DNA of 64,000 nucleotides from Trebouxia sp. TZW2008 (Eukaryota > Chlorophyta > Trebouxiophyceae > Trebouxiales > Trebouxiaceae), in the NCBI GenBank assembly GCA_002118135.1, contig BDIU01000056.1:1-64000 (forward strand). Direction: 5' to 3'. The translations under genes and the position numbers were made by a program. A model generated the notes under the pieces. The model searched no databases, was not told where the DNA came from, and worked only from the letters and a program-made list of their open reading frames with translations. Position 1 is the first letter of the stretch. The number at the start of each line of letters is the position of its first letter. This document shows, in pieces, positions 1-18,739 of this stretch.

Positions 1-201
1 AGTGTCTTCCCGGTTGTCTTACGGGCAGGCTTAGGCCTGCCAGCGGCCGTGTCGCTCATGTCGGCGTTGAGACATTGTTCAGCGTACATGAAGCTCTTCT
101 TCGAAACGAACGACATCGGACCTGCAGCTTCACTACTACGATGCCATGCTGATCAACAATTGCGTTGGTTTTGAACTGACTGTGGCTCAAGGCATTGGAC
201 C
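1..201. other. 5' flank of the nucleoside hydrolase gene
   Basis: No coding exon is supported here. The stretch precedes the first in-frame ATG of the nucleoside hydrolase at 202 and probably holds its promoter and 5' UTR. No clear TATA-like or other core element was recognised. The 3' part of another gene could extend in from the left but shows no recognisable protein. Confidence 0.4.
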
Positions 202-2822
202 ATGCTGGCGCATTCAAGTTCAAGCGTGACTGGCAGAACCTCTTTGAGCCCGCGAGAGCTAGACCCGTCAGTGTCCGGCAAAGTCCCTGTATGGCTTGAT
301 TGTGACCCAGGCCATGACGACGCTATGGCAATTGTGCTTGCCGGTAGGCTTCAGCCGTCACGGCTGCTCACAAATATGTCGCTTTCTGAATGCTTACAAA
401 TGTCGATGTGGTGTCACTTTCGACAAGCGTTTTGCATACACTGTTTGGACTACAGCACAGCATGAGTGCGGCATGGTATTCCGAACCTCCGGTTCCTACT
501 ATATTCCTGCATGCAGGGCACAGCAGCAAGTTGCGATTGCTTGGCATCAGCACAGTAGCTGGGAACCAGACAGTGGACAAGGTCACACTGAATGCTTTGG
601 GTGTGGTAGAAGCTGCTGGCTTGCAGCATATAAGTATGTAGCATACTTGCTGCCAGCTGTGTTGACCTGTGGGCGCTCAGGTAGTCAGTGCTTCCTGCAG
701 ATGTCTACAAAGGGCAAGCAAGACCATTGATGAGGCCCTCGGTAAGATTGCTGCCACTCATTTTAGCTCAAGCGTCATGCTGGCTTGCACCTCGCCTTAT
801 GCTCCTTGCTCTTGCTGCCAGTCCCTTGCCTGTGCATAACTCTTCAAACGTCATCCAAGCATAGTCCAATCTGCCATCAGGGACATAATGCCTGCTTTTA
901 GCCCACAATGCTTTGTCTGCAGGCAATCAATGCTTTGTCTGCAGGCAGTCAATGCTTTGTCTGCAGGCAATGTGAGATGCTGTCCTGGTGCTGCAGCCAA
1001 TGCTATGTCCTGAGATACATGGCGACAGTGGATTGGATGGGCCAGAAGGTGGTGCTCTTCTCCCAGCAGGCAGCAAACTGGCACAGCCTGGCAAAGCTGT
1101 GTTGCACATGTACAGCTATATAATGGAGGCCTTCCGACAAGGGTAAGTTTTGACAAGCCTGCGCTAGTCTCTACTGCTGTCGATCAATTTGCATGAGAAG
1201 CTGATGATGGACTCTGCTTTCCATGCTGAGTGTTTTGTGGCTGAAAATATCCTGGCTTGTGTTGATCTTAATAACAAGGCAAAGAAGTTGCTGTTTTGGG
1301 CGCCCTTGACATTGATTGAGATATGCAGGAGCAGATGACATCATTCTCGGACTTTTAGTTGTTGAGCATTGTATGTCCTTGTTATTGCAGGGGCCGACTG
1401 CATAGAGTCAGGGTTGTCTGTACTGGCGCCCTGACAAATGTTGCATTGCTGGTCAGTCTGTACCCTGAGGTCTTGCCAAGGATGGAAATTGTATTGATGG
1501 GAGGTGCCATAGGAATTGGCAACACTGGGCCAGTAATGGAATTCAATATACAGGTTGGCTGTGGTTGCATGCGCTTGCAATTCCCATCATACAACACTTC
1601 TGAGTTGTTGATGCACCTGTCCCGTCTGAACTGTGCGGTGCTGCAGCAGCACTTTGCATGCTCATAACTTGCTGCAAATGCTGCAACAGCATAGCATTGG
1701 CGCATTTCTCACAGCTAGCAACTGATTTGTGAGCATCTGAGCACATATTCCCCGTGTACACAAATGCAAATCATGAATGTGACGCTGCCCATGCAGACAG
1801 ACCCAGAGGCTGCAAAAATTGTCTTTGAGTGTGGCGCTCCAATTGTGATGCTCCCAATTGAGCTGACACATACAGCTCTGGTCACTCCCGAGGTCTTGGC
1901 TCGCATCAGTGCAGAGCTGGTTGATGAGACTCCCTTTGTGCAGCTAGTCAAACAGCTACTCCTTTACTTTGCTGAAAGCTACAAGACAGTGTTCAAGTTT
2001 GACAACCCACCGCTACATGATCCATGTGCTGTGGCGTACGTCATTGCACCTGAGATGTTCCCAGTAAGCTTATCTTGGCTTTTATTGTATACAGAAGCTC
2101 ATCAAGTCAGTCATTGCTGTTTATTGCTATCATGAGCGCCCTAGCAGAGTTCTGAAAGCAATGTCTGTAGCTTCTGTCATGGCTGTACAGGCATTGCAGT
2201 CACCTAGCCTTATGACTGGCATGCTGCTCAGACTTATTGTGCAGCTCACCGTGAATTGCTGCATTGTGTTTTGCAAATCGAGGGCCAACTTGATTGTGTT
2301 GACATTTTCATCTCCTTGCAATTCCTGATGTGCTTTGATGTATGTCAAAGATACTGCCCAGCAATGAGCTCGTGCAAACATGTCATGTGCTTACAGCATC
2401 ATTTATTTTGTGCACCAGGTCTGTAAGCTGCTTATTGTTTGCAGACAGAGCTGATGAGGGTGGACATCGAGACACGAAGTGATCTCAGCGCCGGGCAGAC
2501 TGTCTGTGATATCTGGCATCAAAGCAGCAAACCTAAGAATGTTCATGTAGCCCGGGTAAGCCTTTGCCCCAATGGCATAGCTATGTAGTTGCTGTAGTGC
2601 AAGTTTGCAATTGCTTCAGGCAGCTTGCGTTCAGGCGCATATGCTGTGTGCGTCAATGTTCAGGCTGTAGCATACCCAATCATTTACCTGTAAGCAACCT
2701 GTGGCACACTCAATGATTTACATTTGTGCAATCTGCAGACAATGGATGTCACCAAGTTCTGGGAGCTGATGATCAATGCTCTCAAGGCAGCGAATGAAGT
2801 ATCTCCCTTGAACAAGCAGTAG
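202..2822 (+). CDS. Inosine-uridine preferring nucleoside hydrolase (URH/IUNH family)
   Basis: Hydrolyses the N-glycosidic bond of ribonucleosides to free base and ribose in purine/pyrimidine salvage, probably in the cytosol. Eight exons join in frame to 356 aa: 202-343, 517-633, 701-741, 997-1142, 1391-1553, 1797-2063, 2445-2555, 2739-2822. The family's Ca/ribose-binding motif DCDPGHDD is at residues 33-40 and GISTVAGNQT near 57-66. LCPEIHG follows near 102, then CTGALTNVALL, the MGGA element, and the late active-site His in LHDPCAV near 277. Length fits plant uridine nucleosidases (about 330-350 aa), with about 28 extra N-terminal residues; no strong targeting signal was judged. All introns are GT-AG. 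The start is the first ATG in frame; no upstream alternative is in frame. It is tail-to-tail with the next gene. Confidence 0.93.
905..970 (+). repeat. Three tandem 21-bp units next to an acceptor
   Basis: A unit containing AATGCTTTGTCTGCAGGCA occurs three times in direct succession inside intron 3, just before exon 4. Each unit carries a CTGCAG acceptor-like core followed by bases resembling the true exon-4 start at 997. It looks like repeated copying of the intron-exon junction. Confidence 0.8.
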
Positions 2823-3397
2823 CTTGTGCCAAAATGCAAGCACGAGGATCAACGCATGATGCCAGCAGTAATTGCTGCGACTGTTTGGGCCATGTCGTGA
2901 TGCTGATGTCTGCCTCATTGGTTGTGCTAAGTAGTTGAAAAGAGTTGTGACTAGGGAGAAGTCGTGACAAATTGCAAGTAATTTAGATTTCTTCCGTATC
3001 TACCTCAATAGCACAGCAGCTTTGCATCAGCTTGCGGTTTGGGTCTGTATATGTGTTTGTATCACATGTGACTTGCGCTACCTGTGCTCAGTTCAAGCTG
3101 ACTCTATGGCTATGTCAAGTGCTTTGTGTTGACATGCACAGGCTTAGAACTCCTCACGACAACTCTAGCATTGAGTGTGATCTCAAATGTGCTCAGCGTT
3201 GCTGGAGGCATGCTGTAATGCAGCCTGTTGATCAGATCTGTGTGTACAGCCCTGCCCGTCAACCTGCCCTCTACTGCAACAGACACCACGCATTGTAATG
3301 TCGTTCTGTAAAATTGACTGCCTCCCAGTCAAACTTGCCTGACAAGCAAAGTACAATGTACTTGACTGCAAGCTGATGCAATTCAGCTGCTTGCAGC
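2823..3397. other. Convergent intergenic region (two 3' ends)
   Basis: The nucleoside hydrolase (+) and the coiled-coil gene (-) end here. Several TGTAA strings, the usual green-algal polyadenylation signal, lie at about 3212-3310 on the plus strand. None can be singled out. No conserved coding sequence was seen. Confidence 0.5.
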
Positions 3398-6300
3398 TCA
3401 GCTTTCAAGTCCAATCAATTCTATTGCTGCTGCTGCTTCTGCTAGAGCAGCTGCATGACGCTTGACTGCATTCAGCCTGTCCTGCGCAATGCTTGCATTC
3501 GGTGCTTGTGTCTCAGAACTGAGGTGTGCGTACTGCGCGTGCAGCTCAAGGACGGTCTGCTGCAGCAGCGTCACCTGCAAGCAAACCCAGTGCATCAGTA
3601 TTCTGCTATGCTTCAAACACCCCTTAGAGAGTGGGCTAATCTGATGCTATACCATGGTCACAACTGCCAAGCGGCAGCACAATTGAGCACGCATGTAGAT
3701 GAAAGTGTAGCGATGAATGGATGTCAGCAAGAGGTCACAGCCCATCGGTGCAACACAGCTGAGCTTGCTAAGCACAGCTAGTATGTGAAGAAAGGATCAT
3801 GTCCAAGGCAGCGCCTTTGGCAAGGCGCAGGCAGAAGCAGATAGACCATACCTGCTGCTCTGCTGCACCCCTTGCCGCCTTTTGGTGAGCAAGCTGGTCC
3901 GCAAGCCTAGCCTTTTCTGTTTCCGCAGCCAGGCGTAAACTGTTCTCAGCCCTGAGTTGCTGTTCCAGCGCAGCCGCTGTTCCCTGTTGACATCATCATT
4001 GTATCACTGACCATGCTTCATTAATGCAATGCTGCATGAGTTTCAATTTGACTGGCTGTGTCGTGACCACCCTGACACCGTGTCCCATGCAACAAGCATT
4101 GCTTGAAGTTCAGTGGGTCACAGTCAGCCTGACATGTTTCTGAAACGCTCCTCATGGCTTCATCATCTTGCATGCCCTGCGCTTGCTGGGCACAGAGCCT
4201 TCACAAAAGATACAACACAATACAAGATGCAGTGCAAAGGTTTAGTCTAGTGTATTGAGGGCTGTGCAGTGCCTGTTGCATGACACACAGTGAGGCTTCC
4301 TGCTAGACCTGCATTACCTGCATGTCGACCAGCTCTGACAAAAGACTAGTGTTGGCAGCTGTTAGTCGCGCAACCTGCTGTTGCCCTGCTGAGCTGTCTT
4401 TTGCAGCGCCTGCTGCAGCAGATTGGAGCTGATTGCTGGAGCCTTGACCTCCCCTCGATGCATTGGATTCGTGGTGAAGAGAGCTGTGCACCCCAGATCC
4501 TTGACCTGCTGTCGATCCACCTGCGCTGGGTTGCAAACTCCCTGCACCTGCTGAGGGGTGGACCCTTTCAGATCGAGGGGGCTGTTGTGAGGCTGCTTCC
4601 CTAGAGCTGTTGGCCGCTTTGGAATCTGACTGCTGCGCTCTGTCGCTTGGCCCGGCACTAGACCCAGCTGCAACAGCATCACCAACAGCTGTAGCGGCAG
4701 CAGTAGCAGCAGTCTCAGCCTTCTTGCTTTGCGTCCTGACACGCTGACGCTGCTGGGAGCTGTTGGTGGCGGCTTGATAGGTCTGGCCAGTGCTGGCTGC
4801 ATCCTTACTGCCCTGCTGTGTCTGCTTGTGGTCAGCTGACTTAGCTGGCTTGCCAAGCTGAGCATCAGCAGCATGCTGCTGCTGCTGCTTTTGCTGCAGG
4901 TATTGACTGTGCTTGGCGTGAGGCCCGACACTTGGCAGCTGTGCAGCTGCTTTTGGCTTTTGCCGCAGGGCTTGACTGGTTGCAGGTCTTGGTGGGAGGC
5001 CTGTTGCAGATTGCTTTGGTCCAGCACCCTTGACAACTGCTTTGACACTATGTGTGTCCGTCTGTCTGCCAATATCCAGCTGCTGTGCCTGCTGGTGTTC
5101 CTGGAAGGCAGATGCCGCAGCGCTGCCTTGGTCTTCAGCCTCAGCTTGAAGGCGCTCATAATAGCTCTGCATGCATTAGCGCCCAACATTTCTTTCTGTG
5201 ATTTTACCTCTGTGTTTGAATTTCTCGTTCTTTGGTGTCTTTTCTGTTTGACAAGTTGAGGTTCAGTACCAGAAGTCTGCCCAAGCTATCAAAAGCATGC
5301 TGACCCACAACAATGTCATTATGAATAATTGTTAAATATTCCAGCACATGTGCTAGGTGTGTGTGGCCCACGTCTTGTTTTGCCAGGCAGGCATGTTGTG
5401 AGCGTCTTTATAAGAACGTCTGATGTTCATCATTTCAAAGTTAGACAAAACAATGTTGACAACATGCTGACCCACCTTACCATCCCATGAGTCTAACAGC
5501 CGCTGCCGCAGGTCCTTGCCTGCCTCCTTGCTGCCTTGCTTATGGCCCCTGCCTGGCTTGTGTTGTGCTGCTGGCTCTTCTTGAGGGAGCATGTAATCAG
5601 CAAGCCTGCTAAGCTCTGCGGTCATGGCTGCCACCTGAGCTGCAGTGTCCTGCATATCAGGTCGTCCCTCGTTTGGTGTGGCAGAACATTACTAGTGGCT
5701 GTGCGAAGACAATCAATGCCTTGGAATGCGGACAACATATTCTGCTTTCTTTCAAGACATAAGTATGACAAGGCAACGGCATCACAACTGCAGATGCATA
5801 ATTGCTTGCATAGGGAAACTCGCATGAAATGAAGTGAACCCTCTGTCAGTGTTGAGTCTCCATAATTGCGCTACACTTTCATAAGCATCTGCTATCCACT
5901 GACCTGGCCAGGAGCAATGGTGCTGCGTCTCAGCCTGCTGACTCTCCTGAGTGACTTCTGCTCTTCATCCTCAGCATAATCTGAATCCTCCATGTCTGCT
6001 GTGTAGCTTGGAAGAGCACTGTTGCGCCTACTCAGCGTACTCTCAGCAGGTGCTGCACCATTCTTGTGCTCTGCGTTGTACTCATGCAGATGCTCATCAA
6101 GGTCATTGTCATTGCCAGTGTACCAGTCTCCATAACGCCTGGCCTGCTCAACAGGCCGTCTGCAACCAGATTGACAAACACAGTGAATATGTGCTGTGGA
6201 TACACACACTGACTATAGTGAGCACAGGGCATGCAAACAGTACAAGCAGAGGGTCAACAGACATTGACATAGTATTGTGCTGGGCATGCAAGCAATACGT

Positions 6301-7146
6301 TACACCAGTGTGGACAAGGCAGCTCAAGTTGTAGCATTGGCTAGCTGCTCAGTTCACTGATTCCTGGCAAAGAAGTGGGTGCAGGTATGATTGTGATGGA
6401 ATATTGCAGCAGCATGCTCCATACCTGCGCTTGTTGATAGCAGTATGACATGCCAGCAGCACAGCTGATTGACCTAGCTGGTCTTGCTGGTCCTCAACAT
6501 TGTAAGCATTTGCATAGGATGTGCTTGAAGCTGCAATGGTTGCAGGCTCTGTTGTGCTGGCATGCTGATTGCTGGCAGCTTGAGCTGTGTCAGTCGCTGC
6601 AATTGTGGTCGAAGCACTGTCAGCATGCCTTGCAGCATGTTGCTTGGCTGAAAGTCTGTGACTGGCGCTTGTAACATCCCTGGCAGCTGGCAGTTGGGTG
6701 TGTGGTGAAGCCTTTCTGGGAAGGCTTGCAGATGAAGCTGAAACGTTGCTGTCCACCTGATTCTGCTGCAGCTTGTTTGCCGCAGACTTAGCTTGACCTG
6801 ACTGTTTGATGTCAGGTTGTGGCAATGAGGCTGATGTTCCTGCTTTGTGAACGAGTACAGTAGCCGATGAGCTGACTCCAGCTGGCAAGTTCTCTTTGCC
6901 TGTTGGTGCTACAGCAGCTTTAGTCTGAGAGCGCTCGACAGGCTCCTGAAAAGTTTGTGGCTTTTGTTGAACCGCAGAGCGGCTGTGAAGTGTCCCAGCT
7001 GCTTTTGCTACTTCAACTTTTGGCACTTGATCACCAGCCTTGAGTTTGGGAACAGAAAGAAGGCTGAGGGAGCCTGTGGCGATAATTTGACACCTTGCGC
7101 GCTTCCTTGCTGTAGCTGGTGTTTGCAAACTTCCGTTAGATGGCAT
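3398..7146 (-). CDS. Unrecognised protein: low-complexity N-terminus, C-terminal coiled coil
   Basis: No family was recognised. Six exons join in frame to 769 aa: 7146-6425, 6159-5904, 5649-5476, 5166-4318, 3983-3852, 3574-3398. Residues 1-240 are rich in Ser, Ala, Gln and Thr and probably disordered. About 241-330 has an acidic patch (GNDNDLDEH) and a basic RRVSRLRRS run. About 331-384 holds a short helix ending LLDSWDGK. Residues 385-667 are again Gln/Ser/Ala-rich. Residues 668-769 have heptad-like Leu/Ala/Glu/Gln spacing (AALEQQLRAEN) typical of a coiled coil. The layout suits a scaffold or cytoskeletal adaptor, which is inference only. Donor AAG|GTGGGT at 5476 was chosen over GATG|GTAAGG because only it keeps frame. 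The gene shares a divergent upstream region with the DED1-like helicase. Confidence 0.75.
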
Positions 7147-7693
7147 GGTGCCAACAAAATGAAAGACTGAGAATACAGTTCAGTTGCAAGCCCCTGTCCA
7201 GGGTGCACTTGTCCAGCAAGGATATCCTGAAGTTGATCAACACGTACTATACCATGACATTACAAGATCTGCAACTTCCGACGCCTCGCAAACCCCTCAA
7301 AAACGTGGCTCACAGCAAGCACAAAGCTGATCACTTCTGTATGCGGGGTCTTCACTTGATTGCTCTAGGTTCTGTCAAGCAGCACCACAAACTGAATGGC
7401 AGACTGACAGCTTTTGGCACGCCTACTCATGCACGCACAGAACGCTCGTGTCGATCCGCTGCTAGCTAGTCAAGTCAAAGCTCAGGTCAAATCTTGTAGC
7501 TGCCGTTTCATTTCAGCCTTAGTCATCGGCAGGTCCCGTGATGCACGTGCACAGCACAAATTGTACGCGCACCGCGAGACTCCGTGACCGTGCAAAAACG
7601 CTTTCAGTCAGCAGCCAAACAAGTAGAGTGGTCGTAAGCAAGCACGCCTTTGCCAGCTTAGTGCAGCGTTCATACAGGCACGATCCGCAGCGA
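7147..7693. promoter_or_regulatory. Divergent promoter region, coiled-coil gene / DED1-like gene
   Basis: This is the 547-bp gap between two start codons that point away from each other, so it must carry both 5' UTRs and both promoters. An open frame runs upstream of the helicase ATG as far as 7538, but it is not G/S/N-rich like the family's N-termini and was treated as 5' UTR. No core promoter motif was recognised. Confidence 0.45.
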
Positions 7694-12592
<4,899 letters not shown>

Positions 12593-13996
12593 ACAGCCAT
12601 CCATTAGTCACCCTGCTGCCTGTCACATGGTGCAGTACCAATGAATCATCAGTAGGGCATATACTGGTAAGGGCATTACAAATCAGCTAAACAAGATCAA
12701 CAATGGGGTGTCTACTTCCAATCCCACCTTCAACGGGATGTATTCTTTCCTTCACACCAGCTCAAGTTTGAGGCGCTGCAGCATTCTTTACATCACTGGA
12801 TACTCTCACAGCATGTGTCAAGTAACACAGCTGTGGTGTCATACGGTCTTTGTCTTGTGTAGAAGTGGCCAAGTTGCCACTTAGCAAGGTCATTTTTGCT
12901 CCAAAACAGCTTATGCTTGAACAGTACACAGCTGCTGCTGGCCATTGCCAACGCATGAACTGGCCCTTTCTGTCTGCTTGTCAGGTGTACACTGGAAATG
13001 GGCTGTCGCCTGTCAACCTTGCATGCACTGGGCTTTGTGCTTTGGTGTCTTTGGTAGATGTTGATGTTCAGGCTTGTTTGGCATTTGTGTGACCTGCTGA
13101 GTGTTTCAGGTTTGTGTCTTGATTAGATAGTGTGCCATAGCTTCTGCTCAGATTCCTCTCCTCTCAGACTTCCAAGGGTTGTGTGGCCCTACAGTAGTCA
13201 ATGTGCACTAGTAGACAGTAGCAGTAGAGCTCAATCTCGTATGGTTTTGGCTTGCTTCAAGCGGGCTAGGGGCATTCCATTTACTGCTTCAGCTTACAAT
13301 TCTGTAGGCTTAGGGCAGTTGCATTTCATTTTGAGATGCTATGTGCTCGCCCCCCTTCCTTTGAGTCCGTTTGACTGCTGCTAACTTGTGTACTGGAACA
13401 GGAGATTTCTGGACCCAGAAATGATTGGCAACAGCCTTTTAGCTGTTGGCCAATGATATGGATGTGGCACACTGACAGAACTGAGCTTGTAATCATTTCT
13501 GTCACGCCTTGAGCCTGTAGCGTCGCTTCACTACTCAATTGCAACATGAGTGTTTGAAATTGCACTTGTTGCTTGCCAGCCATTGCCCATGATGAGTCAA
13601 TGCACGCTTCGACAGCATTGCTGAAGCACATCAGATACTGCAACTCATCACACCGCGCTGACAGTTCATGTGCAAGACGTGAGGAGCAGTCGCCATGAGC
13701 TCATTACAGTCATAAACACTAGGAGGATGTGCTTCATTCGATCACAGCAGGTCCAAAAGTAGTGCAAGCCAGTGCAAGCCTAGACCAGGTGATGAAGCCA
13801 CGCCAAATCTAAATAAACTAAACCAGCATAAATAGCCGTTGTCACCTATTTCAAAAACGCCCATGAATGTGTATGGAATCATAGTCAGCAGAGCAAATTG
13901 TCCTGCATGAGTTATTAAAGATCTGGCAGCTTCAAAATGAGTGTCACTTTATTGTCTACCAACACTTGGAAAATTTGAGCTGAGGATTGGTTACAA
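12593..13996. other. Convergent intergenic region, 1.4 kb
   Basis: This holds the 3' ends of the helicase (+) and the ABC transporter (-). Several short open frames are present, but none matches a family or shows consistent splice sites. No recognisable repeat or RNA gene was seen. It is the longest gap between genes in the window. Confidence 0.5.
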
Positions 13997-16900
13997 TCAT
14001 ATCTGACTGGTCTGCAACTCCCTACCCGCATGTCTGCCATCTGAAGAACCGTTTTCCCTTCCTGGAATATGCACATGTATGTTTGGATCGTCCATGGACC
14101 CAAAGGACGACAATGATGATGTCACTTTCTCAGCCTCTGCATCAGCTGCCTTCTGCACTTCCCACATGTCGTAATAAATTCGCCCAGCTGCCATCAGTTC
14201 CTCATGCGTGCCTTGCTCTGCTATGACTCCACCACTCATCACCACAATCTTATCACAGCGTTGAACAGTGGATAGCCGATGCGCCACAAACACACTAGTT
14301 CGCCCAGACGCCAACTCCTGTAGAGCACATTTAGCTAGTCAAGACATGCATGCATTTCCTGCAGTGACTATTGAGCCAGTCAATACAAGCATGCACATCT
14401 GGCTTCAGCACGCACCAGGCAGCACTGATGAAGCTGATTCCCTTTGTTGCAACCGACAGTGATACTGCAGCTGCCGGTGAGCACGATTACACAACGTAAA
14501 CAATAGCCAAGATAAAAGTGCTGATGCCTGCAATGTTGCTTGGCATATGACCTGTATTGCTGCATTCACTAGCACCATTGCTGAAGTGGCATGCCAAGCA
14601 AGCAGGGTGACACGCCAAAGGGCATTGTGCTGCTGGTTGCTGCTCCTGCACAGTCCCTAGATGATCAGCGCAAAAAGACAGACCTCAGCAGCTTTTTGTG
14701 ACCTGTCTTTTCAAGCAGTCAAGCCAGCAAGTCAGCAAGCAATTGCTCAAGGGCAGGGGCACTTACATCCAAGGAGCTCATGATGCCCTGCTCAGTGGCA
14801 GTGTCCAGCGCTGAAGTGGCTTCATCACAGATCAGCAGCCTGGGCGCCCTGCAGCACCACAGCAAGTCAATCTGGACTTCAAATGGCCAAGTACAACAAT
14901 GGCAGGAATGTGGTTGGCCCTGAGAGCAGTCTCAAGGAGCAGACAGAGTGACTGTCACTGAGCAGTGTTGACCAAATGGAAGTCTGTGTCAAGCAGGTGT
15001 TGTCCGAGGCAATGCCCAAAAACAGCAGCCTGAGATGGTATCTGCCATGTATGGCAGGATGCACACATCACAGCAGGACAGTGATCTGACAGATCATTAT
15101 TGGACAGCTACAGCAATGGTCACACTGTACACATGCCAGCAGGACGACCGTTTGAGATATCACCTCAGGAAAGCTCTCGCAATGGCCACCCTCTGCTTCT
15201 CGCCGCCGCTGAGCTTGAGGCCTCGCTCGCCGACCATGGTGTCGAAGCCCTCAGGGAACCGCGAAATGGCTTCGGTGAGGCGCGCCATGTCGGCCGCCTG
15301 AATGATCTCCTCCCGGCTGGCTGACGGCTTGCCATAGGCGATGTTGCTGAGCAGGGTGTCGTTGAAGAGCACGGTGTCTTGTGGCACAACCGCCACAGCT
15401 GCTCTCAGACTTGCCTGAAACACACAGCAAATGGACTGTTGACGTTATCTTGATTATTTCAGCAGCTCTGGTATTCAGGTTAACTTGTGTCTATGCCATG
15501 ACGCAGGATGCTGAACAGTGAGCATGTGACCAGCAGCATCAGAACAGCTGTCTATGCTCCAGTGTGGCTCAACAATCTGTGAACCCTGGTATCTACAACA
15601 GCTTACAATGTGCTGCCAGTATTCAATTGAACAGTGCATAGATAGCATTGAAAGGGCTGTCCAGAGTCAAGCAACCCACCTGTTTGAGTTCTCTTGTGTC
15701 TATGCCATCAAGCAGTATGCTGCCGCTGTTGACGTCATACAGGCGCATCAGCAGCTTCAGGATGGTGGATTTGCCACTGCCACTGGGACCAACAAGCGCC
15801 ACACTCTGTCCTGGTTCTACTGTGAGGTTGACACCACCCACGACCTCTCTCTGGTTGCCATAGCCAAAGTGAACATCCTGCGTTGGATAACAGTCTTTGG
15901 CACAGCAGGTCATGGAAGCATGTTGCACAATATATGTACAGAAAAGCAACTGAAACATTAGCACAACCTCCTGCCACTGAGACCTAGAGCATGACTCTGC
16001 TCTGCTGTTGTGTTCACAACACCCACAACCTTTCTCCGGTCGCCATAGCCAAAGTGAACATCCTGCAATCAATCTTAACCATCAGCAAAGTGCGTGCTAG
16101 GCGGGGGCTGATGCACAGCACAGGGACAAAGCCAGGTTGGCCATAGCCACAAAGCGTGTCTGACTGCAGTGGCCAAAGTGTACGATCTGTAAAGAAGTTC
16201 AGTGAGGTGCACAGCAGGCTTCCAACAAGTGGCTGCAGCGGGCGAACTGTACATTTTGCAGTGTGATGCAGGCGTATGCACAATAGATTACCAGAGAGTG
16301 CTGTTATATATGAGATCAAGAGTGCATCCTACAGGTGGCTGACATCTGATGTTTGACTACTCTGTTGTTCCTGCTACTGCAGTAGATATCCTCCTTACCT
16401 TTCAAGAAGAAATTTGCCCCCAAAAACTTACTCTTTTTACTCACAAGGCTGCAGATATATTCAGCTGTTCAGATGAGCCGATGCCCCTCAGGATTTCAGC
16501 ATGTGCTTGGTACTTGTGCATTAGTACAGCATTCCTGTATATGCACCTGTATACGCACCTGTCTGTGAGGCATGACAATACATACCTTCAATTCTAGCTG
16601 CACGCCTCGCCCAGAAGTGCCCACAGCCCCTACAGGAGTGCTGACTTGCCCTGGTCCCCGCTCTCCTTCTTCGTGCCACTCCGCGCCATCCCCTGTGGCA
16701 GAATCTGTAGCAGAACTCCTGGATGAGCCGTCCCCCTGCCTCCTCTTCCTTCTGCTCTTCTTCCCATACGCAGCGTCCCCAAGTTCAAGTGCCGGCACCT
16801 CCAACTCTTTTGTGCCGTCTGGCAGTTTTGGCACTGTCTGTAGAATGCTGAAGAAGGCCTCCATGTCCACTAGTGACTGTCTGACTTCTCTGTAGAACCA

Positions 16901-18704
16901 GCCTAGGAACTGCAATGGCCCCCACAGCTGTAACAACAGCCCTTGTGCCATCACCTGCAGCATTTTAGTCAGTCAGTCATTGAGTTGTTCAGTCGGTCAG
17001 GCAGCCAGCTGCTCAGCCAGCCAGCCAGTCAGTCAATTGATCAGTCCACCAGTCCATCAATCGGTCGATTGATTGGTCATGAGTCTGTCAGTCAGTCGGT
17101 CAGCCAGTCAGAAACAACAAAACACACGTGAAGCCGCTATTGCCAAAACGACAACAGACACTCCTTTTACAACCAGCACAGGCACGGTGCAGGAGGCATG
17201 AGACAGTTGATGCAGAACATTGTGCGTTGGGGTTGAGAGTGGAGTTACTGACCAAGTCCCCAGCAGTGACCCCAGCTCCCGTTCCCCCTGAAGCTGCCAT
17301 GGCTAAGACAGCGGTCAGCCCAAGAGTCAATACCAGTGACTGCCCAGCATTCAAGGTTGCGGCCACCCTCTCTGTCTGGACTGAGGCTTTCTACAAGTCA
17401 AAGATGCTGTTCAGTGAGCTGTTGAGCCATCTATGAGCACATACTGCATGCAGCCTCTGTGTCCCATGTTGCACTTGACACACCACACCAGTGATGGCGC
17501 CAGTCCAAGACGATCACATGCACACAAGCTTTGTGTACATGCTGCTTGTCTGCTGTACCATGTATGCTCAGGGCGACCCAAATAGACATGGATTGTGCAC
17601 TACTGTGTGTGCAGAAAGAGAGCCTGCAAAGCACAGCCCTAAGCAAGCTGTAACAGCTTTGGTACAACAGACAGTGACAATGATCGCCAACAGCAATGAT
17701 ACTGACAATAACGATAACAGTAATGATAGTGATAGCGACAACAATGATGGTGATGATGATGACGACGTCATCGACGATGTTGACAATGACAACAGTGCAA
17801 CACTGCAATTGCTGTTGTCATTGTCAACATTAATTGCAGTAAAAACACACATTTTTCAGCATGCTAGATGTATGTAGCACAAATCTTGTCTTGCGAAGAT
17901 GGGGTGAGACATATTATCTCACCTGAAAGCCCAACAGATACGCATCATACTGGTCCACCTCCAGCTGCTCATTGTTGAACAGCTTGACAGTCTCATAGTT
18001 GAGCAGCACGTCAACAGCTTTGCCTGTGGTCAGGTTGTCCAGCTCGTTCACTTCCTTGCGCACTTCTGTTGCAGCCTGCACCCAGCATATATCCATGTTC
18101 CTGCAGTATGCTGACATGGACATGAAATGAGACACACTGACATCAACACGAGACCAAGCACGCTGACATCAACATGAAGTCAAGGACAGAGGCAAGCACG
18201 ATGCAGGAGGAAATGTGCCCTTCTGTGGCAACCTGTACCCACACATGATTACGATGCTTAACAGCAGGCTCAGCAATCAACACGGATTGTGGCACAGGGC
18301 CAATGGCATTGATCTGTGCTGATGTATGACACAATGTGTGACACATGTCTTGACACAATGTATGACATAGGCACCACAGCACAAGCAGTACTATGGGAGT
18401 TGACATTGAGCACAGGGCATTGGCAGTTCACACCTTGGTCATGACTGTTGTCCATCCCACATAGGCAACAAAAGTAGCCAGAACTAGCAAAGCCACTGCA
18501 GGCTTGAAACGCTGAGCCAGCAGGGTGCACACCAGCACCAGCTCAATGGCAGTTGGCATGAAGGTGAACACCACAGCTCTGAACATCATGCCCACACTTC
18601 TGGTACCTGCAATTTAGCCATTGCTGTCAATGCAATTTGAATTCAAAAACTCGAAACGGCAGAAATGCAAGCATTGACATTGCTGTGCATGCAGGGCATG
18701 CACC

Positions 18705-18739
<35 letters not shown>

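Noticed and set aside
7538..7693. In-frame N-terminal extension of the helicase from an upstream ATG
   Set aside because: The extension lacks family character; MSWDHNG at 7694 begins the G/N-rich N-terminus typical of the subfamily. Not excluded without cDNA.
12593..13996. Possible small gene in the longest intergenic gap
   Set aside because: Short frames on both strands show no family match, no consistent splice structure and no repeat signature.
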